Made by a program: the position numbers and the translations under genes. Shown one piece after another: positions 41,312 through 51,165 of a stretch of DNA of 64,000 nucleotides. Origin of the DNA: Actinomycetota bacterium (lineage in GTDB: Bacteria > Actinomycetota > CADDZG01 > JAHWKV01). The stretch spans positions 184,782 to 248,781 of the forward strand of contig JAUJPC010000001.1 of NCBI GenBank assembly GCA_030447305.1, written 5' to 3'. Below the pieces are notes generated by a model. It had not been told where the DNA came from, searched no databases, and saw nothing but the letters and a program-made list of their open reading frames with translations. Numbering within the stretch: the stretch's first letter is position 1; each line of letters begins with the position of its first letter.

Positions 41312-43608
41312 TATTTCAGGACTGGACGGCCTTCGTCGTCAACCAGAACGTAAGCCAGCCCGTTCTCCACCTTGATCGCATCCTTGACCGCCTTCAGTCG
41401 GGCCGCCGCTCGAGCGACGGGATCCGGCCAAGCCGCATCGTCTGCGACAGTCTCCACTTGAGAGCGCCTGGGGGGCGGTTGTTGGCGCCGGGCGTCCTCG
41501 CCCCAGTTCTGGCTCCCCGGGCGATCCGGTTGCGATAGCTCTTGTTGGACCGCGGGAGCGTCGACAGGTTCCGGTAGTGCGTGACCGTTGGGTCCGGGTT
41601 GCCGGACCGAAACATCCTCGCCCTCGTGCCTGGTCGTCCCCTGAATGTGTGGTTCTTCCTGCCAAGGATCCTGAACGCCCTGCTGTTCCCATCCTGCTGT
41701 CGGTTCGTGCGCTGAGGGCTGACGGCGTTGTTGTTGTTGTATCCACGGGTCATCGGCGCCGGGCGGCGCTGCCGGACTTTCGAGAGAGCGCTCCCTGGGC
41801 TCCTCCCGGTGGGCCCTGGGGCTTTCAGCCCACGTCTCGGGCGCCGACAGCCGGGATTCCGCAACCGGCGCCTCGTCGGCCCAGGACGACTCTTCAACAG
41901 GCCGGTGGGTTTCTCCCGGCCACGGGGTGGCGGGGGCGGTCCAGTCCTCGACCTGCGGTTCCTCCTGCGCCTGGTCTTCCTGGAACCAGGACTGCTCCAT
42001 TAGAACGGTCTCGGCGGGTGCCTCCGTAGGAGGCTCGGATCCCGGCGGCGGCTGGCGTGTGCCCTCCACGGGCGAAGGCCACGCTTCGGCTGCAAGCCAG
42101 GCCGCTTGAGCTTGGTCCGGCTCGGACTGTTCCTCGGCTTCCTGTTCGGTGGGATCGTCGGCAGAATTGGGGTTCCCGAACATCGACAGCTCGATGAACC
42201 CCGGCAACACCGGATCCTGCTCGGTTGGGACGTTTTCACTGAAGCTTCCGTTGGCTCCCGACGGGCCGAAGAGCCACAGACCTGCGTCGGCTTCTTCCTC
42301 CGCCGGCTCCATGTGCCCATTGCCGCTTAAGGCATCCGGATGGTCGACCGGGACCAACGGCTCGCTCGGTGGAGTTGCGGCCATGCGGTTCTGGGCCTCC
42401 GGCTCGGGTTCGGGCTCTGACCGCTGAGACCCCCAGCCGCTGAGCGATGGAGACGCCGGCGGGCTGAAAGAAGCTGGGGGTTGCCAGGTGCGGGAGGCGT
42501 TACTGGAGGGTTGCACCGTCGGGTAGGAGGGCCGGGTTGAGGCCGTTGAGCTTCCGGGTGGGACATAGTTGAAGGGTGGGTTGAACCGGGGCCGCGGCGG
42601 CGTCACAGGCTGACTTTGTGTGGGCGGCGGTGCAGGCGGAGGCACGGTCACCTTGGGCTGGTCCTTGTTCTTCTTTAAGCGTGATTTCTTCTGTGCCTTC
42701 TTGGTCTCACGGGCGGAGGGGGCGACTAAGGGTTCGGGCGCCGAAGGACGTGCAAGGGGCGCAGCCGGCCTGACAGCCTTGTCACGGCCCTTCTTGGCGA
42801 ACCGGCCAGACTTCCGGGCCTGGGGAGCCGCCGCGGAAGGATCCGACGGACTCGCTGTGGGGCGGGTTGGAGGCGGGGTCGGGGGGCCCGCCTTGTACCC
42901 GGGAGGCGGCGTCGGCGGGCCCGACCTGTACCCGGGAGGAGGGACGGAGCGCGAGGTTGGGGGAGGCTCGGAGGAGAAGGCGGCGGAGTTGGGATACCGG
43001 GGCTCGAAGAATCCCGGCGAGTCACCGGGCCGTGAAGGCCGTCCGGGCTCATTCATGTTGGAGGGGGGAACGGGCTCCGGCCCAGCGATGCCGCTGCCGG
43101 CTCCTGAATGGTGCTGAGATAGGGCCGCTGCCCTGACGAGCTCCGGCTGCTCGGCCTCGTTCGGGGTCGGCTCAAACTCATGCTGCGATACGCGTGCCGG
43201 CGGCTCATCCCCGGCGAAGATCCTGGGCCGGGTTAACGGTGGCTCCGGCCAAAAGAATGAGGCCGGATCAACCTGCAGTGTGGGCTCCGGCAGGTCCGGG
43301 ACCGGCCTTAGAACCGGACGCTCATACTGCCTGCCGGACCGCTCCGACCTCGGGTCCTCCCAGTCGTTGGGGTCGAATAGTTGGGGTCCTTCGGGACCGA
43401 TGAGACGCACCCTCGAGCCTGTCGGTTCAGGAGTTTGGAGCGCCGAGGGTACGTCGAGCTCGAGGCTCCGGTTTGTTGACCGGGACCTTTTGTTGCTCTT
43501 GAGGGGATGACCGGGGGAGTTACGAGCAGTCAATCCGAGTCCGATAAAGAACAAGAGCCACAGCGCGCCCGCAATCATCCCTGTTGCGAAGCCCGTCACG
43601 GGGGTCAT
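41311..43608 (-). CDS. Large disordered proline-rich protein with N-terminal membrane anchor
   Basis: 765 residues. One N-terminal membrane helix (TGMIAGALWLLFFIGLGL) and then about 730 residues of low-complexity, Pro/Glu/Ser/Gln-rich sequence. Near residue 235 are tandem PPPGYRSGPPTPPP / PPPGYKAGPPTPPP units, followed by a Lys-rich stretch (ETKKAQKKSRLKKNKDQ). A small ordered C-terminus (ARLKAVKDAIKVENGLAYVLVDDEGRPVLK) is probably the conserved functional piece. If oriented N-out/C-in, the tail is cytoplasmic and could scaffold division or envelope proteins; this is speculation. An ATG five codons upstream is also possible. Confidence 0.7.
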   Translation of the reverse strand: MTPVTGFATGMIAGALWLLFFIGLGLTARNSPGHPLKSNKRSRSTNRSLELDVPSALQTPEPTGSRVRLIGPEGPQLFDPNDWEDPRSERSGRQYERPVLRPVPDLPEPTLQVDPASFFWPEPPLTRPRIFAGDEPPARVSQHEFEPTPNEAEQPELVRAAALSQHHSGAGSGIAGPEPVPPSNMNEPGRPSRPGDSPGFFEPRYPNSAAFSSEPPPTSRSVPPPGYRSGPPTPPPGYKAGPPTPPPTRPTASPSDPSAAAPQARKSGRFAKKGRDKAVRPAAPLARPSAPEPLVAPSARETKKAQKKSRLKKNKDQPKVTVPPPAPPPTQSQPVTPPRPRFNPPFNYVPPGSSTASTRPSYPTVQPSSNASRTWQPPASFSPPASPSLSGWGSQRSEPEPEPEAQNRMAATPPSEPLVPVDHPDALSGNGHMEPAEEEADAGLWLFGPSGANGSFSENVPTEQDPVLPGFIELSMFGNPNSADDPTEQEAEEQSEPDQAQAAWLAAEAWPSPVEGTRQPPPGSEPPTEAPAETVLMEQSWFQEDQAQEEPQVEDWTAPATPWPGETHRPVEESSWADEAPVAESRLSAPETWAESPRAHREEPRERSLESPAAPPGADDPWIQQQQRRQPSAHEPTAGWEQQGVQDPWQEEPHIQGTTRHEGEDVSVRQPGPNGHALPEPVDAPAVQQELSQPDRPGSQNWGEDARRQQPPPRRSQVETVADDAAWPDPVARAAARLKAVKDAIKVENGLAYVLVDDEGRPVLK

Positions 43609-43664
43609 TCTAGCCGAAAACACCTGAACCGAACCCCACTGGACTTAAACGACGTTCATTCATC

Positions 43665-43693
43665 TTGACTTTAGGCCGGCTGTTAGATACTTT
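43665..43693 (+). promoter_or_regulatory. Promoter of the 43.7-kb membrane gene
   Basis: TTGACT (43665-43670), 17-base spacer, TACTTT (43688-43693). The predicted start falls at the left edge of the inverted repeat that follows. Confidence 0.55.
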
Positions 43694-43699
43694 GAGCGA

Positions 43700-43724
43700 G
43701 TGCTTAAATCAAACGTTTAAGCAC
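43700..43724. promoter_or_regulatory. Operator-like inverted repeat
   Basis: Perfect 9-base arms GTGCTTAAA (43700-43708) and TTTAAGCAC (43716-43724) around TCAAACG, between the promoter and the ribosome site TGGAGG. Best read as a repressor operator at +1, or as an mRNA hairpin next to the ribosome site. Confidence 0.6.
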
Positions 43725-43734
43725 TGGAGGCGTG

Positions 43735-45197
<1,463 letters not shown>

Positions 45198-45401
45198 CTA
45201 ACCCCCCTGCACCGCTCTCAGAACTTCTACCCGCATCCCATCGGTAACGTCAAAGCCGTCCCAGATACTGCGGGGAATGACCTCGCCGTCAACGGCGACC
45301 GCCACCCCTCGGCCGCCTTCAAATCCAAGTATGGCAAGCAGATCGGGGATAGATGAATCCTGCGGCACCCGGCGTACCTGGCCGTTGAGATTGAGCATCA
45401 T
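45198..45401 (-). CDS. thiS: ThiS, sulfur carrier protein
   Basis: 67 residues, ubiquitin-like, ending in the required Gly-Gly (AVQGG). LNGQ near the start and VAVAVDGEVIPRS are typical. ThiF would adenylate the C-terminus; no thiF is in the window. The ATG overlaps the thiO stop (ATGA); a second ATG follows directly. Confidence 0.92.
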   Translation of the reverse strand: MMLNLNGQVRRVPQDSSIPDLLAILGFEGGRGVAVAVDGEVIPRSIWDGFDVTDGMRVEVLRAVQGG

Positions 45402-46519
45402 CGCGCGAACCTCTGCGGGTCGAAGCCCGTCAGCTCCGGGGGAAGCTCGCCTTTCGCCAGAAGCTCCGCGATGCCGTCGGCGGTGACCGGCGCCAGAAGA
45501 ACGCCGTTGCGGTAATGGCCGGTGGCCGCAATGAGGCCCGGAGCGATGGGCCCGAGCAGAGGGGCGTTGTCGGGCGTTCCGGGACGCAGGCCCGCTCTCA
45601 CCTCCACAAGCTCCATCTCCCGAATGCCCGGCAGCAGCTCGTCACCCGCTCGTAGCAGCTCGAACACCCCTCCGGCTGTCGGAGCGGTGTCGAATCCCTT
45701 CTCTTCCACGGTGGCCCCGAGCACCACCTCGCCATCGGGGCGGGGCACCAGGTAGATCTCCTCGGTTCGCAGCACCCGACTTACCGGCACAGGCAGGGAT
45801 GCCGGCGACCGCAGCCTGAGAATCTGACCCTTCACGGGGCGGATGGCCTTACTCATATAGGCGGGAACCCCCGGCACCCGGCCCGACCAGGGACCGGCCG
45901 CAATGACGACGCTGCCGGCAGAGATAACTCGTTCGCCGGCCAGCCGTACGCGGGGCTCGGGCCCTTCCACCTCCGTCACCTCAGCGCCGTGCCGGATCTC
46001 GCCTCCGCCCGACCTCACCGCAGACTGCAGCGCCTCAACGACCCGCCGGGGGTCAACTGCAGCGTCGTTGCGGGCAAGGATCCCGGCACGGGTCGAGGGG
46101 TGAAGTCCGGGCTCGAGGCGACGACAGGCGATCGAGCTCAGCCACTCCACCTCCAGCCCCAGGCTCAGCTGGTGGTCGTAGAGCCTTCTAAGTGCTTCCG
46201 CCTGGTCCCGGTCAAGTGCGATGTGGACAATCCCCCGTTCGTGATCCGCCAGGTGCATGCCCGAGCTGAACGACAGCTCCTCGGCAAACGCCGGCCACCG
46301 GCGGGCGCTCTCGAGATTCAGCCGGAGCAGGCCCTCCTCGCCGAAGGTCGCCTCGGTGACCGGCGCGAGCATGCCGGCGGCCACGGCCGACGCTGCGTTG
46401 GGGGGGTTCGAACGGTCGAGCACCAGGACCGACAGCCCCAGCTGGCACGCCCGCCAGCCGATGCTGAGCCCGATGATCCCGCCACCGACGATAACGGAGT
46501 CGTAACTCATTCCATTCAA
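45398..46519 (-). CDS. thiO: ThiO, glycine oxidase
   Basis: 373 residues. FAD-binding VIVGGGIIGLSIGWRA, then AASAVAAGMLAPVTEA and the C-terminal GLRPGTPDNAPLLGP / GHYRNGVLLAP motifs of glycine oxidases. It supplies dehydroglycine to ThiG. The start may instead be an ATG three codons in. It lies 10 bases after the M20 peptidase on the same strand; no thiamine riboswitch is visible in front of it. Confidence 0.92.
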   Translation of the reverse strand: MNGMSYDSVIVGGGIIGLSIGWRACQLGLSVLVLDRSNPPNAASAVAAGMLAPVTEATFGEEGLLRLNLESARRWPAFAEELSFSSGMHLADHERGIVHIALDRDQAEALRRLYDHQLSLGLEVEWLSSIACRRLEPGLHPSTRAGILARNDAAVDPRRVVEALQSAVRSGGGEIRHGAEVTEVEGPEPRVRLAGERVISAGSVVIAAGPWSGRVPGVPAYMSKAIRPVKGQILRLRSPASLPVPVSRVLRTEEIYLVPRPDGEVVLGATVEEKGFDTAPTAGGVFELLRAGDELLPGIREMELVEVRAGLRPGTPDNAPLLGPIAPGLIAATGHYRNGVLLAPVTADGIAELLAKGELPPELTGFDPQRFAR

Positions 46520-46529
46520 AATACCCGCA

Positions 46530-47909
46530 CTACGACGGGTCGGTTTGCCCGTACTCCCGAAGGTAGGCGACGGTGTAGCCGATGATGTCGTAGAAATCGT
46601 CGATGTGGATGTGCTCGTTCGGAGCGTGCAGGTTTGAGTCCGGCCGGCCGACCCCCGGCGGGGAGCAGATCGGGATGCCCAGGCCCTGGGCGATGGGGAA
46701 CATAGGGCCCGTTGCCCACATGTAGGGGTAGATCGTCAGTGGGTCCTTGAACCATTGGGCGGCGGTCGCCTCGGCGGCTCTTCCCAGGGTGGAGTCGAGC
46801 GGAGATCGGGAGGGGTTCTCGTGGCTGAGGACGTGAGCCTGTATGTCGCCGAACCCCTTCTCCTTGAGATGCCGGCGAACCAGGCCCGCGATCTCGGTGC
46901 CGTCCTGGTCGGGCACGAGCCGAAAGTCTATCTTGGCCATCGCCTCCGCCGGCAGAACCGTCTTCTGCCCCCCGGGCACGGTGTAGCCCGTATTGAAACC
47001 GGCGATGTTTGCGGTAGGGGCGTAGAGGAGCTCGTACTTCAAATCGTTGCCCCGCAGTCCCTTGACGAACTCGGTGATGCCCAGCCGCTTTTTCATCGCT
47101 TCTTCGTTGAATTGCATGGCGTCGAGGAGCTCTTTCTCGCGAGTTCCCGGAGGCACGATGCGGTCGTGGAATCCATCGACGACCACGTTGCCCTCCGAGT
47201 CTTTTAGCGAGGCTAGAGCCCTCAACACGTGCCAGGCGGCGGATGGAGCGTAGACGGCGATGGAGGAGTGCTGGTCTCCGGTGATCGCTTTGTGGTGCAG
47301 CTCCATGTAAAGCAGGCCCTTGCAGCCGTAATACATCTCCGGGCGGCCGTCCAGGTCGAACCAGCCCCCCTCCCACACGCAGTCGTCGGACTTGAGCTCC
47401 TCGGAAAAGGCTTCGCAGATTCTTTCGAAGTAAACGCTGCCCGACTCCTCCTCACCTTCGACGAAAAACTTGATGTTGTAGGGAAACTGCCCGTAGAGCT
47501 CCTGGTAGACCTCCAGCGCGGCCAGTCGGGCGACCAGGTCGCCCTTGTTGTCGGCGGCGCCTCGTGCATAAAGCTTTCCGTCCCGTTCGGTCGCCTCAAA
47601 CGGGGGGGAGTCCCACAGGTCGAGCGGGTCGACCGGCTGGACGTCGTAGTGGTCGTAGATCATGAGGGTGCGGTCGCTGTCGGCGCCTACAAACTCGCCC
47701 AGTAGCGCCTCGGGGGAACCTGGGACCGAAAGACGGGAAACCTTGGCGCCGAGGTCCAGCAGACGGCCCTCCAGCCAGATTGCCATGTCGGCCAGCCCCA
47801 GACCCTCGGCAGAGATGCTGGGGAACGAGCACGCGTGCTTCAAATGCTGGAGAAACCGGTCGGAGGAGGAGGTGACGGCCGAGCGGATTCGATCAAGTTC
47901 ACTCATCAT
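46530..47909 (-). CDS. M20-family metallopeptidase (dipeptidase-like)
   Basis: 459 residues. Metal ligands in YDHYDVQPVDP, ARGAADNKGD and VEGEEESGS, plus HAPNEHIHIDDF near the end, define the M20 carboxypeptidase/dipeptidase fold with an inserted dimerisation domain. Similar proteins act as non-specific dipeptidases. ATG ATG start. Upstream is the tRNA-Gly region. It may be co-transcribed with thiOSG, with no obvious functional link. Confidence 0.9.
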   Translation of the reverse strand: MMSELDRIRSAVTSSSDRFLQHLKHACSFPSISAEGLGLADMAIWLEGRLLDLGAKVSRLSVPGSPEALLGEFVGADSDRTLMIYDHYDVQPVDPLDLWDSPPFEATERDGKLYARGAADNKGDLVARLAALEVYQELYGQFPYNIKFFVEGEEESGSVYFERICEAFSEELKSDDCVWEGGWFDLDGRPEMYYGCKGLLYMELHHKAITGDQHSSIAVYAPSAAWHVLRALASLKDSEGNVVVDGFHDRIVPPGTREKELLDAMQFNEEAMKKRLGITEFVKGLRGNDLKYELLYAPTANIAGFNTGYTVPGGQKTVLPAEAMAKIDFRLVPDQDGTEIAGLVRRHLKEKGFGDIQAHVLSHENPSRSPLDSTLGRAAEATAAQWFKDPLTIYPYMWATGPMFPIAQGLGIPICSPPGVGRPDSNLHAPNEHIHIDDFYDIIGYTVAYLREYGQTDPS

Positions 47910-47942
47910 TCGATCCTAACCGTCAATGGATGTCCGGGTGGG

Positions 47943-47971
47943 GGGCAGGGGGCGGTACGCGACCGACTCCA
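47943..47971. repeat. 29-base direct repeat, copy 1
   Basis: Begins GGGCAGGGGGCGGTACGCGA; identical to copy 2 (48011-48039) except for one A/G. Non-coding gap between the M20 gene and tRNA-Gly. Confidence 0.8.
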
Positions 47972-48010
47972 ATCCATGAGAGGTGAGTAGCCCGTGAAGT
48001 GGCTAAAGGC

Positions 48011-48039
48011 GGGCAGGGGGCGGTGCGCGACCGACTCCA
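48011..48039. repeat. 29-base direct repeat, copy 2
   Basis: Begins GGGCAGGGGGCGGTGCGCGA; starts 68 bases after the start of copy 1. It lies 48 bases from the 3' end of tRNA-Gly. Confidence 0.8.
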
Positions 48040-48086
48040 GCTCTCGGAGGAAGCGTGCCGCCCTCTGCCCCGCCGGGCCAAAAGAG

Positions 48087-48157
<71 letters not shown>

Positions 48158-48319
48158 GAGTGGTCCTAGTCTAACGGCCGCAGAATGAAGTGCTCCTTAC
48201 ATCGCATCGACCGCTCCATCTGTGGCCGCCGAGTCTTTTGGGTCCCTAGGTTTGAGGCATTCGCCGGATCGACGAGCGCTTAGAATCCAAGTTTGTCAGC
48301 CACAGCAAGGAGGAGCGAG

Positions 48320-48709
48320 ATGGCGCATCCCAACGAGGAAGCTCTCCGAAGCGGCTACGAGGCCTTCGGCAGGGGCGACATAGACACGGTCATGGGCCTT
48401 TTCACCGATGACATCAAGTGGCATGTGCCCGGCCGCAGTCCGCTTGCCGGGGACTACAACGGCAAGGAGGAGGTCGGCGGTTTCTTCCAGCAGTTGATGG
48501 AGGGAAGCGGTGGAACCTTCCGCATACAGGTCCACGACGTAGTGGCAAACGACGACCATGCGGTGGGGCTGCTCCACCTGCAAGCCGAACGCAACGGAAA
48601 GACGCTCAACTCGCAGGACGTGCAAGTCTGGCACGTGAAGGAGGGAGCATTCTCCGAATTCTGGGGTACCATCCGCGACCAGTATGCGTTCGACGAGTTC
48701 TGGTCCTAG
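48320..48709 (+). CDS. SnoaL-like / nuclear transport factor 2-fold protein
   Basis: 129 residues. The helical start EEALRSGYEAFGRGDIDTVMGLFTDDIKWHVPG is the signature of SnoaL-like ketosteroid isomerase-fold proteins, ending with a WGTIRDQYAFDEFW strand. Substrate unknown; the fold hosts enzymes and ligand-binding proteins. Strong AAGGAGGA ribosome site 6-7 bases upstream of the ATG. Last clearly core-like gene before the island. Confidence 0.85.
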   Translation: MAHPNEEALRSGYEAFGRGDIDTVMGLFTDDIKWHVPGRSPLAGDYNGKEEVGGFFQQLMEGSGGTFRIQVHDVVANDDHAVGLLHLQAERNGKTLNSQDVQVWHVKEGAFSEFWGTIRDQYAFDEFWS

Positions 48710-49014
48710 CTAACGTCGATTCCGACCAATTTGCGGTCGGCCCGGGTTGCCAGAATCCGAACCACCTCGGAATTCTAGTTGAGGGCCCGGTCGTACGGCT
48801 CACGAGTAGAGCCATCTCAAGAAGTGTAGGAATCGGCTCGAAAAGTGTCGGAGTTGATCAATCGGTCGGCAGTGCCGGCGGCAGCGACACCGGCAGCCAC
48901 CCTGGCAGTCCTGACCGATCGGGTCAAATCGGACACGAGCTGGCCGAATTTACGCGCATTTCGGACAACAACACCCCGGCAGTCGCCTCCTCCGACCTCT
49001 CTTGGAGAGTTGGT
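48710..49014 (+). other. Non-coding stretch at the left edge of the island
   Basis: No gene I can support. Nested complementary segments lie at 48861-48919: ATCGGTC pairs with GACCGAT, and TGCCGG with CCGGCA between them, which could fold into a branched hairpin. One frame is open throughout but has no ribosome site and no recognisable protein. Confidence 0.4.
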
Positions 49015-49848
49015 TTGAATTCCGCAAGTTTGCGGGTGAGAAACGATGAAGTGTTTCGAGTCGCCAATCGTTTGACCCAGCGTGATCGAGACATCGTTGG
49101 TCTGCTTTCTGACCATCGAGTCCTTACCACCGAGCAACTTACTGACGTTTTCTTCTCCAACCCGACGACAGCTCGTCATCGCTTGACTGAACTTCATCGT
49201 CTGCGATTGGTGGATCGTTTCAAGCCTCGTCGCTGGCTGAACGACTCCGCTCCCTACCACTATGTCCTAGGTGAGATCGGAGCAATTGTCCTCAACGCCG
49301 AACGCTACAACGGCATGGACAAGCTCAACTGGAAAGCCGACCGGGCCATAGCTGTCGGGAGCAGTCAAAGGCTTGAGCATCTGCTCGGAGTCAATCAGTT
49401 CTTCATCGAGTTGATGAAGGCCGCCCGGTACCGGCCGGACGCAAACCTGCGGGAGTGGTGGTCGGAACGTCGCTGCGCCTCGGCGATGGCCAAGCTCGTC
49501 TACCCCGATGCCTACGGAGTCTGGGAGGAGAGCGGCATCAGCGTTGAGTTCCTGTTGGAGTACGACCGGGGGACCGAGAGCCTTGATCGGCTGGCGGCAA
49601 AGCTGGAGGGCTACCGGGACCTCGAGCTCGCCTCCAAGGTTCAGCGGTGGGTGCTATTCAGTTTGCGCACAGAACGGCGAGAGGCCGGGGTCCGGCGTGC
49701 ATTGGCAGGATCATCGCTTCCGATAGCGACGATGGCACGTACGGCCGGAGGGCGGCCACACGAGGCGGTGTGGCTGCCTCTGAACGCGCCCCGTTCGAAA
49801 CGATGCCTTTGTGAACTGAGCTACTCGGCTCCGACTGAGCTTGTCTGA
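49015..49848 (+). CDS. Replication-relaxation-like (winged-helix) protein
   Basis: 277 residues. LTQRDRDIVGLLSDHRVLTTEQLTDVFFSNPTTARHRLTELHRLRLVDRF is the winged-helix opening of the Replic_Relax family found on actinobacterial plasmids and integrative elements. Later YHYVLGEIGAIVL, EHLLGVNQFF and VEFLLEYDRGTESLDRLAAKLEGY match the rest of that family. Start placed at a TTG with GGAGAG upstream; a GTG seven codons later is possible. It marks the left part of the mobile island. Confidence 0.75.
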   Translation: MNSASLRVRNDEVFRVANRLTQRDRDIVGLLSDHRVLTTEQLTDVFFSNPTTARHRLTELHRLRLVDRFKPRRWLNDSAPYHYVLGEIGAIVLNAERYNGMDKLNWKADRAIAVGSSQRLEHLLGVNQFFIELMKAARYRPDANLREWWSERRCASAMAKLVYPDAYGVWEESGISVEFLLEYDRGTESLDRLAAKLEGYRDLELASKVQRWVLFSLRTERREAGVRRALAGSSLPIATMARTAGGRPHEAVWLPLNAPRSKRCLCELSYSAPTELV

Positions 49849-49918
49849 CACAATCTAGGAAGGGGATGTTGGGAAGGAAATTGTCTATATTCCATGTTGG
49901 ACTTAGGAGCCCAGGTCT

Positions 49919-50271
49919 ATGACCGGTGACTTGCCGTTCGAAGGAATCCGGGTCTCATCACCCGCGGCGTACGCCGATGAAGATCTCTTTCAGCTCCAAG
50001 AAGCGGTTCGTGCGCTGGACCCGAATCTGCAGGTCACTTTTCAAATCGAGCTTAGGGAGTCGGTCGGTCCCACTCTAAGTCCCTTGGTCCTGACAATCTT
50101 GGGAGCAGTATCAGGCTCCTTGGCGACCGCGTCATTGTAACCATCAAGTCGTGGTTGAGTAATCGCCGGCAGAGCAACTATGGGGATGAGCCCGTAACCT
50201 TGGAACTCCTAGGGCCTGACGAGAATGTCCTGAAAAAGGTAGTCCTAGAAACAGAGCGCGACGACCAGTGA
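49919..50271 (+). pseudogene. Frameshifted small gene resembling EACC1
   Basis: The first frame gives 73 residues (MTGDLPFEGIRVSSPAAYAD...SPLVLTILGAVSGSLATASL) and then stops at 50138. A one-base-back shift near 50130 continues as VIVTIKSWLSNRRQ...EPVTLELLGPDENVLKKVV to a TGA at 50269. Joined, the ~115 residues have the outline of effector-associated constant component 1: an N-terminal alpha/beta part, a Gly/Ala hydrophobic helix, Lys/Trp-Leu and a basic turn, and a strand pair. The assignment is by pattern only. Confidence 0.45.
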
Positions 50272-50543
50272 AGTCAACCGCACGCGAGTTGGGTGTGGGT
50301 CGTCACTGTGCGTCGTTGGCTCAGTCAATTCTTGGAGCGCGCTCTTGAGGGAGTCCTCAACCTGTGCCCAAGTGACGGGCTCGCTACCTGATGGCATCAG
50401 TCATGGTCTCCACATATTGGCAAATAGTATCCTGGGCCCAAGTCGAAGACTGGGATTAGGCGCTAGAACTCGCCAAACATGGTGGAGTCATCAAGTTCAT
50501 AACGCTCATTTTCTACGGGTACTGGGAGTGTCCCTCTGTCTCA

Positions 50544-50963
50544 TTAGTCGACAAGCTTTATGAATGTGCCCACCTTTTCGAACAAATGGGAATAGTTGCT
50601 AACCCGAGCGTGAATCTGCTGTGCCTCAACCGGCCGGCCGTCTCGCATACGGTAGAGATGACGCTTCTCGATCTCCTGGGCTATATCACCTGCCCTGAGC
50701 ATCCCGGCCGGACTATCTCTGATCACCAAAGTCATCGCCTCGTGCAATGTTCTGGCCTTTTGGGTGCCTGGAGCTTGGTCGTCGCGGTCGACTTCGGTGA
50801 AATCACCCAGTTCAATGAGGCGCTCTAAGAGGGCAATTTGCCGCTCGATCGTGTGTCGCTCTTTGCCGTTGGCTTGTAGCTGGAGTCTTGCGCGATTGAG
50901 TTCCCCTTCGATCTCGTCGCGATGAACTTCGGCAACGCTTGCTACGTCTTCCCAATAACCCAT
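50544..50963 (-). CDS. HARE-HTH domain protein
   Basis: 139 residues. The N-terminal half is a coiled coil (HRDEIEGELNRARLQLQANG...IERQIALLERLIELG). The C-terminal half (TLHEAMTLVIRDSPAGMLRAGDIAQEIEKRHLYRMRDGRPVEAQQIHARVSNY split over about 65 residues) matches the HARE-HTH winged helix, seen in chromatin proteins and in bacterial restriction and conflict loci. ATG chosen for the AAGGAG 8 bases upstream. Its promoter is covered by a large palindrome, so it may repress itself. Confidence 0.75.
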   Translation of the reverse strand: MGYWEDVASVAEVHRDEIEGELNRARLQLQANGKERHTIERQIALLERLIELGDFTEVDRDDQAPGTQKARTLHEAMTLVIRDSPAGMLRAGDIAQEIEKRHLYRMRDGRPVEAQQIHARVSNYSHLFEKVGTFIKLVD

Positions 50964-50977
50964 GACAAAGCTCCTTT

Positions 50978-51007
50978 GTGTGATTGTCGCATATGCGACT
51001 ATCACAC
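50978..51007. promoter_or_regulatory. 30-base near-perfect palindrome in front of the HARE-HTH gene
   Basis: GTGTGAT (50978-50984) and ATCACAC (51001-51007) flank GTCGCATATGCGAC (50986-50999); the only unpaired positions are one T on each side. It covers the -10 and start region of the minus-strand promoter. Confidence 0.75.
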
Positions 51008-51026
51008 TAGTTGTCCAATTGGTCAA
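50998..51026 (-). promoter_or_regulatory. Promoter of the HARE-HTH gene
   Basis: On the minus strand TTGACC (51026-51021), a 17-base spacer, GATAGT (51003-50998). The palindrome overlaps the -10, which points to repression. Confidence 0.55.
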
Positions 51027-51165
51027 GATGCGCAGTCTTGATCGACGGTTTGAGCAGGCCGGCTGAATTCACCATTTTCTCCAGCAAGTTCCCTCTTTGA
51101 ATTGGGCATGAAGACGGGAGTTTCTCAAAGACTTTGGACGATTCCCTGTCAAGGCCAAAACCCGG

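Noticed and set aside
46507..46535. TPP riboswitch in front of thiO-thiS-thiG
   Set aside because: Only ~10 bases separate thiO from the upstream gene and no CUGAGA/ACCUGA elements are visible.
46516..47376. Second minus-strand frame of 286 codons inside the M20 peptidase gene
   Set aside because: Shadow frame with Arg/Pro-rich translation; the M20 frame has all catalytic motifs.
47943..48039. CRISPR-like array
   Set aside because: Only two repeat copies, no third unit, no cas genes anywhere in the window.
48741..48770. GCCAGAATCCGAACCACCTCGG as a displaced tRNA-Pro fragment (left att site)
   Set aside because: Similarity to the tRNA-Pro T-arm region is too weak and gapped to call.
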